From: Halomarina salina
Lineage (GTDB): Archaea; Halobacteriota; Halobacteria; Halobacteriales; Haloarculaceae
Direction: 5' to 3'
NCBI RefSeq assembly: GCF_023074835.1
Contig: NZ_JALLGW010000002.1
Location: forward strand, 372,001 to 436,000
Length of the DNA stretch: 64,000 nt
The translations under genes were made by a program, and so were the position numbers. The notes under the pieces are model-generated. The model saw only the letters and a program-made list of their open reading frames with translations. It ran no database searches and was not told the origin of the DNA. This document shows, one piece after another, positions 1-8,809 of this stretch; position 1 is the first letter of the stretch, and every line of letters begins with the position of its first letter.

Positions 1-149
1 TAGTTCGAATCCAAAGGTACCGTTCGTCCTGCTGCGAATCGGACGAACCGTGATGGAAAGCCGGCTCTGGTCCCTCGTCACTTAGGGGTTCGTCCCGCTT
101 CTGGGGTGTCCATCTCCGATACTCGACCGACACGGTTCGGATGGAAAGG

Positions 150-156
150 TATATAA
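150..156 (+). promoter_or_regulatory. TATA-like box for the lipoprotein gene
   Basis: The A/T-rich heptamer tatataa lies about 27-30 bases before the ATG at 183. This is the usual archaeal TATA-to-TSS spacing, so transcription probably begins at or next to the start codon. Confidence 0.55.
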
Positions 157-182
157 TCAGAATATTCACAAGAATCGGACAG

Positions 183-1040
183 ATGAGACGAACGATAGCG
201 TCAGTTCTCGTACTCGTACTGCTGGTGACGACGGCCGGTTGTTCCAGCGTCACGGGGAGCGATTCGGCCGACGCCACTCAGACGGAGACCACCGACGGAG
301 CGGAGGAACTCGCCGCCGACCAGACGGAGACGAGCGACGGAGACGACGAACGCACTGCGGCTCGGACGGAGACGACTGCTCGGGCGTATCCGGTCGGCTT
401 CGACGAATCCGGTGCGGCGGAGGTCGACGCGGCGCTGGAGAACCACCTGGCGTCACTGACCGAGCAGGGGACGTTCACCGTCGTCCTCAGCGCGAACAGC
501 TCCGTCGTGGTCGACGGCTCGGTCCAACAGGGGGGAGAGCGGGTCGCGACGCGACTCGTCGACGTGCACAACCAGCGGGCGCTGACCACCGAAGAGTGGT
601 CCGGAGAGACGACCGAACAGTACGCCACTCGGAACGCGACGTTCGTGTACACGAACTCGTCCGACGAGCCCTACGACGTCCTGCGGGAGACGTTCAACGC
701 CTCGAAGTCCGCCGCGAGCGACGAACTCGCGACGGTCGTCTCCAGTACCTCGTACGATGCAGTGACGACGCACGAGAACGGGTCGGTGACCTACTCGGAG
801 GCGAGCGTGCGCCCGGGTAGTCCGCTGGCGGGGGACGACGAGATCGTCGTCGAGACGTTCTCCTCGACGATGCACGTGACGGAGTCGGGGCAGATCAGTT
901 CGCTCAGCCTCCACATCGTGCGGGCGCTGGACGGCGGCGACTACGAGTCGGAGCTCTCGTTCGACATCACCTACCGAGACGTCGGCTCGACGACCGTCGA
1001 GGACCCCCACTGGATGGACGAACTCCGAGAGCGGCTCTGA
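183..1040 (+). CDS. Secreted lipoprotein of unknown function
   Basis: Predicted exported lipoprotein, 285 aa. The N-terminus has two arginines, a hydrophobic stretch (about residues 5-17) and a T-A-G-C lipobox with the acceptor cysteine at residue 20. Residues 21-70 are a Thr/Glu/Asp-rich tether typical of halophile surface proteins. The remainder looks like a beta-rich globular domain that I do not recognise. I chose the ATG at 183 over the in-frame ATG at 141 because a TATA-like box sits at 150-156, about 27-30 bases upstream, which fits a leaderless mRNA and would put the ATG at 141 before the promoter. No function follows from the neighbours. Confidence 0.8.
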   Translation: MRRTIASVLVLVLLVTTAGCSSVTGSDSADATQTETTDGAEELAADQTETSDGDDERTAARTETTARAYPVGFDESGAAEVDAALENHLASLTEQGTFTVVLSANSSVVVDGSVQQGGERVATRLVDVHNQRALTTEEWSGETTEQYATRNATFVYTNSSDEPYDVLRETFNASKSAASDELATVVSSTSYDAVTTHENGSVTYSEASVRPGSPLAGDDEIVVETFSSTMHVTESGQISSLSLHIVRALDGGDYESELSFDITYRDVGSTTVEDPHWMDELRERL

Positions 1041-1147
1041 GGTTCGGACTCGCTGCCGGCGGTCCAGTCGACCGCTGCTCGGGTACCCAAGACGGAGTTT
1101 CGTAGGCCAGCCAACCATTCTTAACCTCAACGGTCGTCCATGAGGGT

Positions 1148-1405
1148 GTGACGAATTATCCGCTCCTCGACCTCGAACACAACGAGCCACTCATCAAAGA
1201 CCGGCTACTCTCGGTCTACGACGTCGTGAGCGTCATCGGTCGCCAGGACCTCGAACGCCAGTACGACCGGTGGCATCTGGAGCCTGCGGAGATCACACAG
1301 GCGCTCCGCTACTATCTCGACCAGGCGGGCAAGGAGGTGCAACGGCTCGACCACATCGACGCGAGCGAGGTCTCACGGACGATAGAACGCTACGAACGAG
1401 TCTGA
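1148..1405 (+). CDS. Small haloarchaeal hypothetical protein
   Basis: 85 aa, predicted mostly helical, acidic, no transmembrane segment and no motif I recognise. It begins with GTG at 1148. The ATG at 1140 is in another frame and stops after three codons. A TATA-like ttcttaacc around 1116-1124 is about 27 bases upstream, supporting a leaderless GTG start. Amino-acid composition is typical of a real haloarchaeal gene. Function unknown. Confidence 0.7.
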   Translation: MTNYPLLDLEHNEPLIKDRLLSVYDVVSVIGRQDLERQYDRWHLEPAEITQALRYYLDQAGKEVQRLDHIDASEVSRTIERYERV

Positions 1406-1502
1406 AGGAGCTGGCGAGCAGTAATCACGCGAATCGAACGGGTCCCGTGCAGCGATGGTCGCTCATGTGTGCGTTTAATATAACGCCGTACTGCCCCGGT
1501 TC

Positions 1503-1742
1503 GTGGACAAGACAGACACGAAGACCATCGTCCGAATCAACGTCTCCGAGGGCACCGACGACTTCGTCGTCGACGAGATAGAGAGCTTCGGGGACTGGGT
1601 TCGCATCATCCCGGCGGGGCACATCGAGGTGCGGAACACCGACGAGAACTCGGAGAGCCACAAGGAGAGCGAAGAGGTGGTCTCGTTCCGCTTCCCCCGC
1701 GAGAAGGTGGACTCGATACGAGTGGTCAGAGACGAGTCGTAG
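1503..1742 (+). CDS. Small acidic haloarchaeal hypothetical protein
   Basis: 79 aa, acidic, alternating hydrophobic pattern suggesting a small beta-rich fold; not recognised. The start is the GTG at 1503, which lies about 25-28 bases after the TATA-like tttaatata at 1474-1482, as in a leaderless transcript. No Cys or membrane segment. Probably a conserved cytoplasmic haloarchaeal protein; function unknown. Confidence 0.7.
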   Translation: MDKTDTKTIVRINVSEGTDDFVVDEIESFGDWVRIIPAGHIEVRNTDENSESHKESEEVVSFRFPREKVDSIRVVRDES

Positions 1743-1788
1743 CGAGCCACCACCGACGTTCGCACGCGCCCATCGGCCGCCAGCGTCC

Positions 1789-2292
1789 CTACTCCACGAC
1801 CTCGCTCGTCTCCTCGTAGCGCTTCGCCAGTTCGACGTAGTGGTCCGCGGCGGCCGTCCACGGCGACTCGGGGACCTCCTTCACGACGCTGGCGGGCGTC
1901 CCGGCGACGAGCGTCTCCGGGGGGACGTCTGTCCCCTCGGTGACGACGCTCCCCGCGGCGACGAGCGCACGTTCGCCGACGGTCGAGTCGTCGAGGACGA
2001 CAGCGCCCATGCCGACCAGCGCGCTCTCCTCGACGGTGCAGGCGTGGACGATGGCGTTGTGGCCGACCGTCACCGACGGGCCGACGGTCGCGCCCTCGTG
2101 GACGACCGCACCGTCCTGAACGTTCGCACTGTCGTGGACGTGGATGTGGCCCGAGTCGCCGCGCAACACCGCGTTGGGCCAGATGCTCGCCTCGGCCTCG
2201 ATGGTCACGTCCCCGATGACGGTGGCTGCGGGGTCGACGCGGGCGCTCTCGTGGACGGTCGGTTCGGTCCCGTCGAACGTGCGAATCGTCAT
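1789..2292 (-). CDS. Gamma-carbonic-anhydrase-like hexapeptide-repeat protein
   Basis: 167 aa left-handed beta-helix protein of the gamma-carbonic anhydrase / CaiE-YrdA family. The hallmark pieces are present in order: LRGD, then NVQDGAVVH (first metal histidine), then VGHNAIVH, which supplies the two other histidine ligands expected for a trimeric zinc site. It may hydrate CO2, but many family members have no proven activity. The ATG at 2292 was chosen because an upstream in-frame extension to 2406 is Arg-rich and does not look like part of the fold. The gene is monocistronic by spacing. Confidence 0.85.
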   Translation of the reverse strand: MTIRTFDGTEPTVHESARVDPAATVIGDVTIEAEASIWPNAVLRGDSGHIHVHDSANVQDGAVVHEGATVGPSVTVGHNAIVHACTVEESALVGMGAVVLDDSTVGERALVAAGSVVTEGTDVPPETLVAGTPASVVKEVPESPWTAAADHYVELAKRYEETSEVVE

Positions 2293-2435
2293 ACCGGGAG
2301 ACGGCGGGCCACCGACATAACCGTACGGCCGGGCGGTGACCGACCGACGTGTCACCGGGCGAACTGTTGACCCAAACTGACCGTTCGAGCGGACGCTCAC
2401 CCCCATTCACGGTCGTTCGGGGCGTTCGATGGGAT

Positions 2436-2525
2436 ATGGTGTCCGACGACTCCACCACGACCGAATCGAACTGTGACTGCTGTGGCGAGGCGAACTGCAC
2501 CTGCTCCTGTTGCGGCGGGGAGTGA
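2436..2525 (+). CDS. Tiny cysteine-rich, metallothionein-like peptide
   Basis: A 29-codon reading frame (ATG at 2436, or GTG at 2439) encoding a peptide with seven cysteines in its last 17 residues, spaced C-x-C-C-x4-C-x-C-x-C-C, after an Asp/Ser/Thr-rich start. C-x-C and C-C clusters are the signature of metal-thiolate clusters in metallothioneins. Haloarchaea are known to encode many very small zinc-finger proteins. It sits between the divergent carbonic-anhydrase-like gene and the BtpA gene. Reading-frame composition and the Cys pattern argue for a real gene; role in metal or thiol handling is inference. Confidence 0.6.
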   Translation: MVSDDSTTTESNCDCCGEANCTCSCCGGE

Positions 2526-2597
2526 GTAGTCGGTAGACGACCAGTCCGACTCTCACCGACCGACGTACTCTTCTGCCGGCCACGCGCCGACCGGAGT

Positions 2598-3392
2598 ATG
2601 AGCGACTCGTTCCTCGACGCGACGGTCGTCGGGATGGTCCACCTGCCACCGCTACCGGGTGCGCCGCGCTACGGCGGCGACCGGGCCGCTATCCGCGACC
2701 GTGCGCTGGCGGACACGCGGGCACTGACGGCGGGCGGTGTCGACGCCGTGATGGTGGAGAACTTCGGCGACGCGCCGTTCTACCCCGACGACGTCCCGAA
2801 ACACGTCGTCGCCGAGATGACCGCGCTCGTCGGGGCGGTCCGCGATGCGACGCCGCTCCCGGTCGGCGTGAACGTCCTGCGGAACGACGCCGCGGCGGCG
2901 CTGTCGGTGGCCGCCGCGACGGGCGCGTCCGCCGTCCGGGTCAACGTCCACAGCGGCGCGAGAGTGACCGACCAGGGCATCGTCGAGGGGAAGGCACACG
3001 AGACGATGCGCCTGCGCGACAGACTCGACTGCGAGGTCGCTCTGCTCGCCGACGTGGCGGTCAAACACAGCACGCCGCTCGGCGAGGAGAACGTCGTCGC
3101 GGCGACCCGCGACGTGGCCGAACGCGGCCTCGCGGACGCCGTCGTCGTCTCCGGGGCGGGAACGGGGCGAGCGATTCACGCCGGACAGCTGTCGAAAGTC
3201 GCCGACGCGGCGAGCGAGGTCGGGGTCCCGACGTTCGTCGGGAGCGGCGTCACCCCGGAGACCGCGCCGGGCATCCTCACCGTCGCCGACGGCGCAATCG
3301 TCGGGACGGCGCTGAAGGCGGGCGACGAACCGGGCGACCCAGTCGACGAGGCGCGGGTACGGCGTCTGGTGGACGCGGTCGACGACCGATGA
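2598..3392 (+). CDS. BtpA/SgcQ family TIM-barrel protein
   Basis: 264 aa, normal length for the BtpA/SgcQ family, a TIM-barrel group named after a cyanobacterial protein affecting photosystem I. The N-terminal VVGMVHLPPLPGAP and the internal VENFGDAPF and GVNVLRND segments are family-typical, and the C-terminal phosphate-site-like strand reads VGSGVTPE. Archaeal members have no settled reaction; nucleoside or sugar-phosphate metabolism has been suggested for relatives. The ATG at 2598 gives a full-length first strand. Single gene, followed 82 bases later by a small hypothetical. Confidence 0.85.
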   Translation: MSDSFLDATVVGMVHLPPLPGAPRYGGDRAAIRDRALADTRALTAGGVDAVMVENFGDAPFYPDDVPKHVVAEMTALVGAVRDATPLPVGVNVLRNDAAAALSVAAATGASAVRVNVHSGARVTDQGIVEGKAHETMRLRDRLDCEVALLADVAVKHSTPLGEENVVAATRDVAERGLADAVVVSGAGTGRAIHAGQLSKVADAASEVGVPTFVGSGVTPETAPGILTVADGAIVGTALKAGDEPGDPVDEARVRRLVDAVDDR

Positions 3393-3474
3393 ACCGGTCG
3401 ACGAGGACGGTGACCGCCGCCGAACTCGGGGAACCGGGGGTAACGTACATCGTCGTCGGAGTAGAACGAAAGCC

Positions 3475-3756
3475 ATGGCACTCAGCTACGAGCTGGCCAG
3501 TGAGATGGTCAGTGACGTCTCTCGGCCGTGGTTCGCCGACCTGCACTCCGACGTCGAGATGCGATGGCGGACCGGCGACGATCGGTTCGTCGTCTCGGTC
3601 CGCGACGAGGACAGCTACGTCGTCGGCGTCCGCCGCGAGGCCCGCCCGGAACGGGTCTACGAGACGAGCGCGCGGTTCGAGCGGTGGGCCGCGACGCTGG
3701 AGGAGGCGGTGGGCCACGCCGACGAGTTCATCCGTTACCCCGAGGACTACGTCTGA
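3475..3756 (+). CDS. Haloarchaeal hypothetical protein
   Basis: 93 aa, no signal or membrane segment. The sequence alternates short strands (residues 25-55) with an amphipathic C-terminal helix containing two tryptophans; I recognise no family. ATG start at 3475. Composition is that of a normal haloarchaeal cytosolic protein. It lies between the BtpA gene and a PLP enzyme on the same strand but with gaps of 80 bases on each side, so operon membership is unclear. Confidence 0.65.
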   Translation: MALSYELASEMVSDVSRPWFADLHSDVEMRWRTGDDRFVVSVRDEDSYVVGVRREARPERVYETSARFERWAATLEEAVGHADEFIRYPEDYV

Positions 3757-3837
3757 GGTACGCCGAGCACGCGGTCCGACCACCGGACCGGCGAAACCGT
3801 CCGGTTTATTACGGCTATCGGTGCAAGTTTTGCCCAG

Positions 3838-4824
3838 ATGACCACCCACCGCGAGCCGCTGTCGTCGGTGCTGGAGACGGTCGGTGAGACCCCGCTGGTC
3901 GCCGTCCACGCCGCCCCCGACGAGGTGCCCGTCTACGCCAAACTGGAGTCGTTCAACCCCGGCGCGAGCGTGAAGGACCGCATCGGGACGTACATGCTCG
4001 AACGGATGCTCGACGACGGCACCGTCGAACCGGGCGACACCGTCGTCGAACCCACCGCCGGAAACACCGGTATCGGGTTCGCCGTCGCCGCCGGACAGCT
4101 CGACGTCGAGGCGGTCTTCGTCGTCCCCGAGCGGTTCAGCGAGGAGAAGCAGCAACTCATGCGCGCACTCGGAGCCGAGGTGGTCAACACGCCGACGGAG
4201 GAGGGGATGGAGGGAGCCATCCGGCGCGCCGGTGAACTCGCCGACGAGCGCAACGGCGTCGTCCCCCAGCAGTTCTCGAACCCGCTCAACGTCGAGACGC
4301 ACTACGAGCGAACCGCCCCCGAGATAGACGAGGCGCTCGACGGCGAGGTCGGAGCCGTCGTGGCCGGCTGTGGCACAGCCGGGACGCTGATGGGCATCGC
4401 GCGGTACTTCCGCGAGCGCGACCCCGACACCTACGTCGCGGCCGTCGAACCCGAAGGGAGCGTCTACGAGCGGTTCTTCCAGGACGATCCAGACGGGCCG
4501 ACCCACGGCGAGTACAAGACCGAAGGCATCGGCACGAGCGACATCGCCACGAACGAACTGTTCGACCCGGCGATGGTCGACGAACTCGTCACCGTCCCCG
4601 ACGAGCGGGCACAGGAGGAACTCAAGCGACTCGCCCGCGAGGAGGGTCAGCTGGTCGCCTCGTCGGCGGGCGCGGCGAGCGTCGCCGCACGACAGGTCGC
4701 CGAGCAGATTCGCGACGGCGAGGTCGACGCCCCCTACGACTCCGTCGTGACCGTGTTCCCAGACTCCTCCGAGCGCTACCTCTCGAAGGGCATCTACGAC
4801 TCATTCGAGGAGTGGCAGGGCTGA
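3838..4824 (+). CDS. Cysteine synthase / cystathionine beta-synthase family PLP enzyme
   Basis: 328 aa fold-type II PLP enzyme. The Schiff-base lysine is in SVKDR (Lys46). The substrate loop PTAGNTGIG follows at about 75-83, and the glycine-rich phosphate loop CGTAGTLMG further on; the length fits a CBS-domain-free cysteine synthase. It would condense serine or O-acetylserine (or O-phosphoserine) with sulfide or homocysteine; sequence alone does not decide. A TATA-like tttatta at 3805-3811 lies 27 bases upstream of the ATG. A cystathionine gamma-synthase-like gene at 6884 suggests a shared sulfur amino-acid role. Confidence 0.85.
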   Translation: MTTHREPLSSVLETVGETPLVAVHAAPDEVPVYAKLESFNPGASVKDRIGTYMLERMLDDGTVEPGDTVVEPTAGNTGIGFAVAAGQLDVEAVFVVPERFSEEKQQLMRALGAEVVNTPTEEGMEGAIRRAGELADERNGVVPQQFSNPLNVETHYERTAPEIDEALDGEVGAVVAGCGTAGTLMGIARYFRERDPDTYVAAVEPEGSVYERFFQDDPDGPTHGEYKTEGIGTSDIATNELFDPAMVDELVTVPDERAQEELKRLAREEGQLVASSAGAASVAARQVAEQIRDGEVDAPYDSVVTVFPDSSERYLSKGIYDSFEEWQG

Positions 4825-4895
4825 GCGCGCGACTCGTCTCCTCGACTGATTGCTACCGCGCCAGCGCTTATCCCACCGTGCGACGAGGCGGCGGT

Positions 4896-5450
4896 ATGGC
4901 GACCACCGACGACGACGCTCGCGTCGCACTGCTCGACCCCACCGACGTCCCCGAGGAGTACCGCTACCTCTACGACGACGACGTGCTCGGCGAGTTGAAC
5001 CTGTTCCGGGCGATGGGCCACGTCCCGCGAGCGATGCAGGCGTACATGCGGTTCGGGGCGGCGCTCTGGAGCGTCGGCGACCTCTCGACGCGCGAACGGG
5101 AACTCGCCATCCTCGCCGTCGCCCGGTCACAGCGGTCGCGCTACGAGTGGCACCAGCACGTCGACATCGGTCGGGAAGCGGGCGTCTCGACCGAGGAGCT
5201 CCGTCACCTCGCCCGCGACGACGATTCGGTGTTCTCCGAGCGAGAGCAGGCCATCGTACGGTACGCGGAGGCGGTCGCCGCGGGCACCGTCACCGGACCG
5301 CTGTTCGAGGCTGCACGGACCGTCACGGACACCGAGACGGTCGTCGGTCTGACGCTGCTCGCTAGTCACTACCTCCTCACCGCCCGGTTCCTCGACGCTC
5401 TCTCGATTCCGACCGAGACGGCGTTCGCGGGGTGGCTCCCCGAGGAGTGA
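4896..5450 (+). CDS. Carboxymuconolactone decarboxylase-family protein
   Basis: 184 aa all-helical protein of the CMD/AhpD-like superfamily. The family core ELAILAVARSQRSRYEW followed by HQHV is clear, but the C-x-x-C redox pair of AhpD-type peroxidase partners is absent (serines there), so peroxiredoxin-type disulfide chemistry is unlikely. Such Cys-free haloarchaeal members have unknown substrates. Start at ATG 4896; the longer in-frame version from 4812 would overlap the previous gene and lacks family similarity in the added part. Confidence 0.8.
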   Translation: MATTDDDARVALLDPTDVPEEYRYLYDDDVLGELNLFRAMGHVPRAMQAYMRFGAALWSVGDLSTRERELAILAVARSQRSRYEWHQHVDIGREAGVSTEELRHLARDDDSVFSEREQAIVRYAEAVAAGTVTGPLFEAARTVTDTETVVGLTLLASHYLLTARFLDALSIPTETAFAGWLPEE

Positions 5451-5490
5451 CCGGGAGAAGTGCGCTACCAGGCGGTCGCTCCGCTTGTGG

Positions 5491-6768
5491 CTAGAACTCC
5501 CCGTTGATGATGTCCGCGACGCGCTGGTGGTCGAACAGCTGTTCCTCGCTCGATAGCTCGGGATACGGCCCCGTGTCGTACAGCGGCCACTCCCCGAACT
5601 GCTCGGGGAAGAGCTGTTTCGCCGTCATCTCGGTCTGGAACAGGTTGAGAATCGGTCCCTGGTAGCGCGCGGCCTGCGCGTACACCCGGTCGTTCTGCAC
5701 GGCGGAGAGGTCGCCGCCGACGGGGTGGTCCTCGATCGCCTGCCGCGTCGCGCTCATCGGTCGCTCCGGGTGCATCCCGCCCATCACGATGATGGCGTCG
5801 GGGTCGGCCGCCACCATGGCCTCCATGTCGACCGCGGCCCCAGAGGCGACGTCGTCGCCGAACGCGTCGACGAGGCCGAACGGCCGCGTGTGCGACGCGA
5901 GGAAGCCCGGCACGTTCACCTTGTAGACGTAGATGCTCTCGAGGTCGCTCGTTCCCGCCATCGTCACCGTCGGCCGCTCGCTCTCGGGCGGAAGGTTCCC
6001 CTCGATGGTCGCGACCATGTCGTCGCGAATCGACGCCAGCGCCTCGTAGCGCTCCCGCTCCTGGAACACCTCGGCGACCGTCTCGAACTGCTCCCAGAGC
6101 GTGTAGTACTCGTACCGGTCCGCCCACGCCTCGGGCGGGTCCTGGTGGCGAGCGCTGAGGCTGTTGCCGAACCACGGTCCCACGTTCTCGGCTATCTCGT
6201 CGATGTCGGACTCGTCCCAGTTCTCCAGCGCGTCGACGCTCGCCGGGTCGGCGAGGTGGACGTCGCTGTCGAGTTCGTAGAGGTGCTCCTTGTCGACCTG
6301 CCACGAGGAGTAGAGGCCGCTCCAGTCGAGTTCGACCCCCGGAAGACGGGGCGTGAACAGGTTCCAGATGGCGTCGTACCAGTCCGGCGCGTGCATCGCG
6401 TTCACGTCGTTCCCGCGACCCAGCGCGAACGCCATCCCCGCGTGGTGGGTCAGTCGCGTGAAGATGCTCGTCGGGACGCGCTCGAACTCGACCTCACCCA
6501 TCGGTGCCATCGACACGGTGTACGGGCCGTCGGCCGACGACTCGGTCTCGCTCCGCGCGCCGTCCGTCGTCTCGGAACCGTCAGCCCCGCCGGACTCGCT
6601 GGTCTGAGACTCACCCGCAGCCGAGGTGGTGTCGTCCGTCCCGTTCCCCTCCGAAGCCGGGCCGCTCTCCGTCGAACAGCCGGCCAGCGCTCCGCTGGCG
6701 ACGACCGCCCCGCCGGACGCGAGGTACGCACGCCGTGTCAGTCCGCGGTCACCGTCGTTCTCTCTCAT
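5491..6768 (-). CDS. ABC transporter substrate-binding lipoprotein, iron/siderophore/cobalamin type
   Basis: 425 aa. The N-terminus has a twin-arginine motif (RRAYL), a hydrophobic stretch and an L-A-G-C lipobox near residue 31, so the protein is probably Tat-exported and lipid-anchored. A long Ser/Thr/Glu/Asp tether follows to about residue 82, then a two-lobed class III binding-protein fold of the FecB/BtuF type. No permease or ATPase gene is adjacent, so it is an orphan binding protein. Two DtxR/IdeR-like palindromes lie in its promoter, the first only 7 bases before the ATG, which strongly suggests iron- or manganese-dependent repression. Confidence 0.85.
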   Translation of the reverse strand: MRENDGDRGLTRRAYLASGGAVVASGALAGCSTESGPASEGNGTDDTTSAAGESQTSESGGADGSETTDGARSETESSADGPYTVSMAPMGEVEFERVPTSIFTRLTHHAGMAFALGRGNDVNAMHAPDWYDAIWNLFTPRLPGVELDWSGLYSSWQVDKEHLYELDSDVHLADPASVDALENWDESDIDEIAENVGPWFGNSLSARHQDPPEAWADRYEYYTLWEQFETVAEVFQERERYEALASIRDDMVATIEGNLPPESERPTVTMAGTSDLESIYVYKVNVPGFLASHTRPFGLVDAFGDDVASGAAVDMEAMVAADPDAIIVMGGMHPERPMSATRQAIEDHPVGGDLSAVQNDRVYAQAARYQGPILNLFQTEMTAKQLFPEQFGEWPLYDTGPYPELSSEEQLFDHQRVADIINGEF

Positions 6769-6774
6769 CGTGGT

Positions 6775-6788
6775 TTAGGGCGGCCTAA
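6775..6788. promoter_or_regulatory. DtxR/IdeR-like operator, proximal box
   Basis: Palindrome TTAGG-N4-CCTAA, 14 bases, immediately upstream of the binding-protein ATG (6768, minus strand). The outer half-sites match those of the DtxR/IdeR iron box (TTAGG...CCTAA). Haloarchaea encode several DtxR-family metal repressors. Its position over the transcription start would block initiation. Confidence 0.65.
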
Positions 6789-6810
6789 TAGTACAAACCA
6801 GTTCCGAATT

Positions 6811-6824
6811 TTTGGCGCGCCTAA
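6811..6824. promoter_or_regulatory. DtxR/IdeR-like operator, distal box
   Basis: TTTGG-N4-CCTAA, the same spacing as the box at 6775-6788 with one half-site base changed. Centre-to-centre distance is 36 bases. It overlaps the A/T-rich taaagtatt that may serve as TATA box for the divergent gene at 6884, so one repressor could act on both directions. Confidence 0.55.
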
Positions 6825-6883
6825 AGTATTTCCTGCCGTCGTCGAACGGCAAGAGACTCCACCCAGGACGCCGGACGACCCGC

Positions 6884-8065
6884 ATGGACGACCACGAGGC
6901 TCCCGAGGACCAGGAGTTCGCGTTCGAGACGCAGGCCATCCACGCCGGGCAGGAACCGGACCCGCGGACCGGTGCGGTGATGACGCCCATCTACGCCAGC
7001 ACGACCTTCGAGCAGGACGCCCCCGGCGAGGACCGTGGCTACGAGTACTCCCGGACGGGCAACCCGACGCGGGCCGCGCTCGAAGCCAACGTCGCCGCGC
7101 TGGAGGGCGGCGAGTACGGCCGCGCGTTCTCCTCCGGGATGGGCTCCATCAACACCGTGATGAACCTCCTCGAAGCGGGCGACCACGTCGTCACGGGCGA
7201 CGACGTCTACGGCGGTACGCACCGCCTGTTCACGCAGGTGTACGACCAGTACGACGTCGAGTTCTCGTTCGTCGACACGACCGACCCGGACGCCGTCAGC
7301 GAGGCGATACGCCCCGAGACGGCGCTCGTCTGGACGGAAACGCCGACGAACCCGCTGATGCGCGTCGTCGACATCGAGGCTATCGCCGATATCGCACACG
7401 ACGGCGACGCGCTCTGTGCGGTCGACAACACGTTCGCCACGCCGTACCTCCAGCGACCGCTCGAACACGGTGCCGACATCGTGAGCCACTCGCTGACGAA
7501 GTACCTCGGCGGCCACTCGGACGTGGTCGGCGGCGCGCTCGTCACGAACGACGGGACCATCGACGAGCGCATCGGCTTCTACCAGAACTCCGTCGGGGCG
7601 ACGCCCGACCCGTTCGCCTGCTTCCTCGTCCTCCGCGGCACGAAGACGCTCCCCGTGCGGATGGACCGCCACTGCGAGAACGCCCGCGACCTCGCCTCGT
7701 GGCTCGACGGCCACCCCGACGTCGACGAGGTGTTCTACCCCGGTCTGGAGTCGCACCCACAGCACGACGTCGCGGCCCGGCAGATGGACGACTTCGGCGG
7801 GATGCTCTCGTTCGAACTCGACGGCACGCTGGAGGAGGCGTCGGCCCTCGTCAGTTCCACGGAGGTGTTCACGCTCGCGGAGTCCCTCGGCGGCGTCGAG
7901 AGCCTCGTCGAACAGCCAGCGCCGATGACCCACGGCGCGATTCCGAAGGAGGAACGCGAGGCAGCAGGGCTCACCGACGGCCTCATCCGGGTCAGCGTCG
8001 GCCTGGAGAGCGTCGACGACCTGCGTGACGACCTGGAGCAGGCCATCGACGGCGCGGTGAACTGA
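6884..8065 (+). CDS. Cystathionine gamma-synthase / gamma-lyase family PLP enzyme
   Basis: 393 aa fold-type I Cys/Met-metabolism PLP enzyme of normal length. Family landmarks are [11 protein letters not shown] (about 54-64), the SSGMGS phosphate-binding loop, ETPTNP, and the Schiff-base lysine in [13 protein letters not shown] (Lys206). Family members make or cleave cystathionine, or act on O-acyl-homoserine; the exact substrate cannot be read here. ATG 6884 was chosen; an extension to 6812 would run through the second DtxR-like box. With the CBS/CysK-like gene upstream it suggests transsulfuration. Confidence 0.85.
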   Translation: MDDHEAPEDQEFAFETQAIHAGQEPDPRTGAVMTPIYASTTFEQDAPGEDRGYEYSRTGNPTRAALEANVAALEGGEYGRAFSSGMGSINTVMNLLEAGDHVVTGDDVYGGTHRLFTQVYDQYDVEFSFVDTTDPDAVSEAIRPETALVWTETPTNPLMRVVDIEAIADIAHDGDALCAVDNTFATPYLQRPLEHGADIVSHSLTKYLGGHSDVVGGALVTNDGTIDERIGFYQNSVGATPDPFACFLVLRGTKTLPVRMDRHCENARDLASWLDGHPDVDEVFYPGLESHPQHDVAARQMDDFGGMLSFELDGTLEEASALVSSTEVFTLAESLGGVESLVEQPAPMTHGAIPKEEREAAGLTDGLIRVSVGLESVDDLRDDLEQAIDGAVN

Positions 8066-8196
8066 AGCCGTCCTCGAGTGCGCTCGACTGTCAGTCGGAA
8101 CCGAACCACGCCTCCTGCTCACACCGACGGGTAACCGACCCGCTCTCGTTACCGAATGAGGAACCCTTACACTCGTCCCCTGTGATGACGACTCGT

Positions 8197-8685
8197 ATGA
8201 AGAAGGTGGCGCTGGACGAGATTCGCAACGAGCCGAACCCGCTGCAGGTCCACGAGGTGCGCAAGCCCGTCTCGAAGGTGCTCGGGACGGAAGACTTCGC
8301 GATGAACTACTTCGAACTCGACGAGGGGGAGTCGTTCTCGGGGGGCCTGCACACCCACCACGACCAGGAGGAGGTGTTCTACATCCAGGAGGGGACCGCG
8401 ACGTTCGAGATCCGCGACGAGGTGGACGACGAGACCACCGAGGTCGAGGTCGGACCCGACGCGGCTATCCGATTCGCCCCCGGCGAGTTCCAGCAGGGGA
8501 GCAACGAGGGTGACGGAGAGGTCGTCGGCCTCGCTCTCGGCGCACCCGGTGCGATGCACGACTGGGACGACATCGAGTCCATCGTCTACTGCCCGGAGTG
8601 CGGCGAGGAGACGGGCCACGACCTAGCGTTAGAGGACGGGCGGTTCGAGATGACCTGTGGCGAGTGCGGCTACGAACACGCCTGA
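8197..8685 (+). CDS. Cupin protein with C-terminal zinc ribbon
   Basis: 162 aa. Residues about 30-115 form a cupin barrel with the metal motif GGLHTHHDQEEVFYI followed by the second motif GEFQQGSNEGDG. The C-terminal 35 residues contain two Cys pairs, CPECG and CGECG, a zinc ribbon. The combination of a small-molecule-sensing or enzymatic cupin with a zinc ribbon is recurrent in haloarchaea, function unproven. The ATG at 8197 is preferred over GTG 8182 or ATG 8185 because the TATA-like cccttacac is about 27 bases before it. Confidence 0.8.
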   Translation: MKKVALDEIRNEPNPLQVHEVRKPVSKVLGTEDFAMNYFELDEGESFSGGLHTHHDQEEVFYIQEGTATFEIRDEVDDETTEVEVGPDAAIRFAPGEFQQGSNEGDGEVVGLALGAPGAMHDWDDIESIVYCPECGEETGHDLALEDGRFEMTCGECGYEHA

Positions 8686-8809
8686 CTCGGTACTCGTTCA
8701 CCAGCGGGCGTCTGGCGTCTCCCACTGGCCGCCGAGGAACTTCCGACCCTCGAACATTCGTCGCTATACAAGCAACACGTTTAGTCGGCCACACGGCCTC
8801 ACTCGATGT

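Noticed and set aside
1-50. ttcgaatc at the window start, resembling a tRNA T-loop
   Set aside because: The flanking bases do not give a five-pair T-stem or an acceptor end, so no tRNA end is supported. The region instead has a weak hairpin (22-29 with 41-48).
5725-8028. 767-codon plus-strand open frame and similar long Arg/His-rich frames elsewhere
   Set aside because: These are shadows of real genes on the opposite strand or another frame, frequent in high-G+C DNA.
8698-8757. 19-codon minus-strand frame between the cupin and zinc-ribbon genes
   Set aside because: Only length and composition speak for it; no conserved motif or promoter that I can see.
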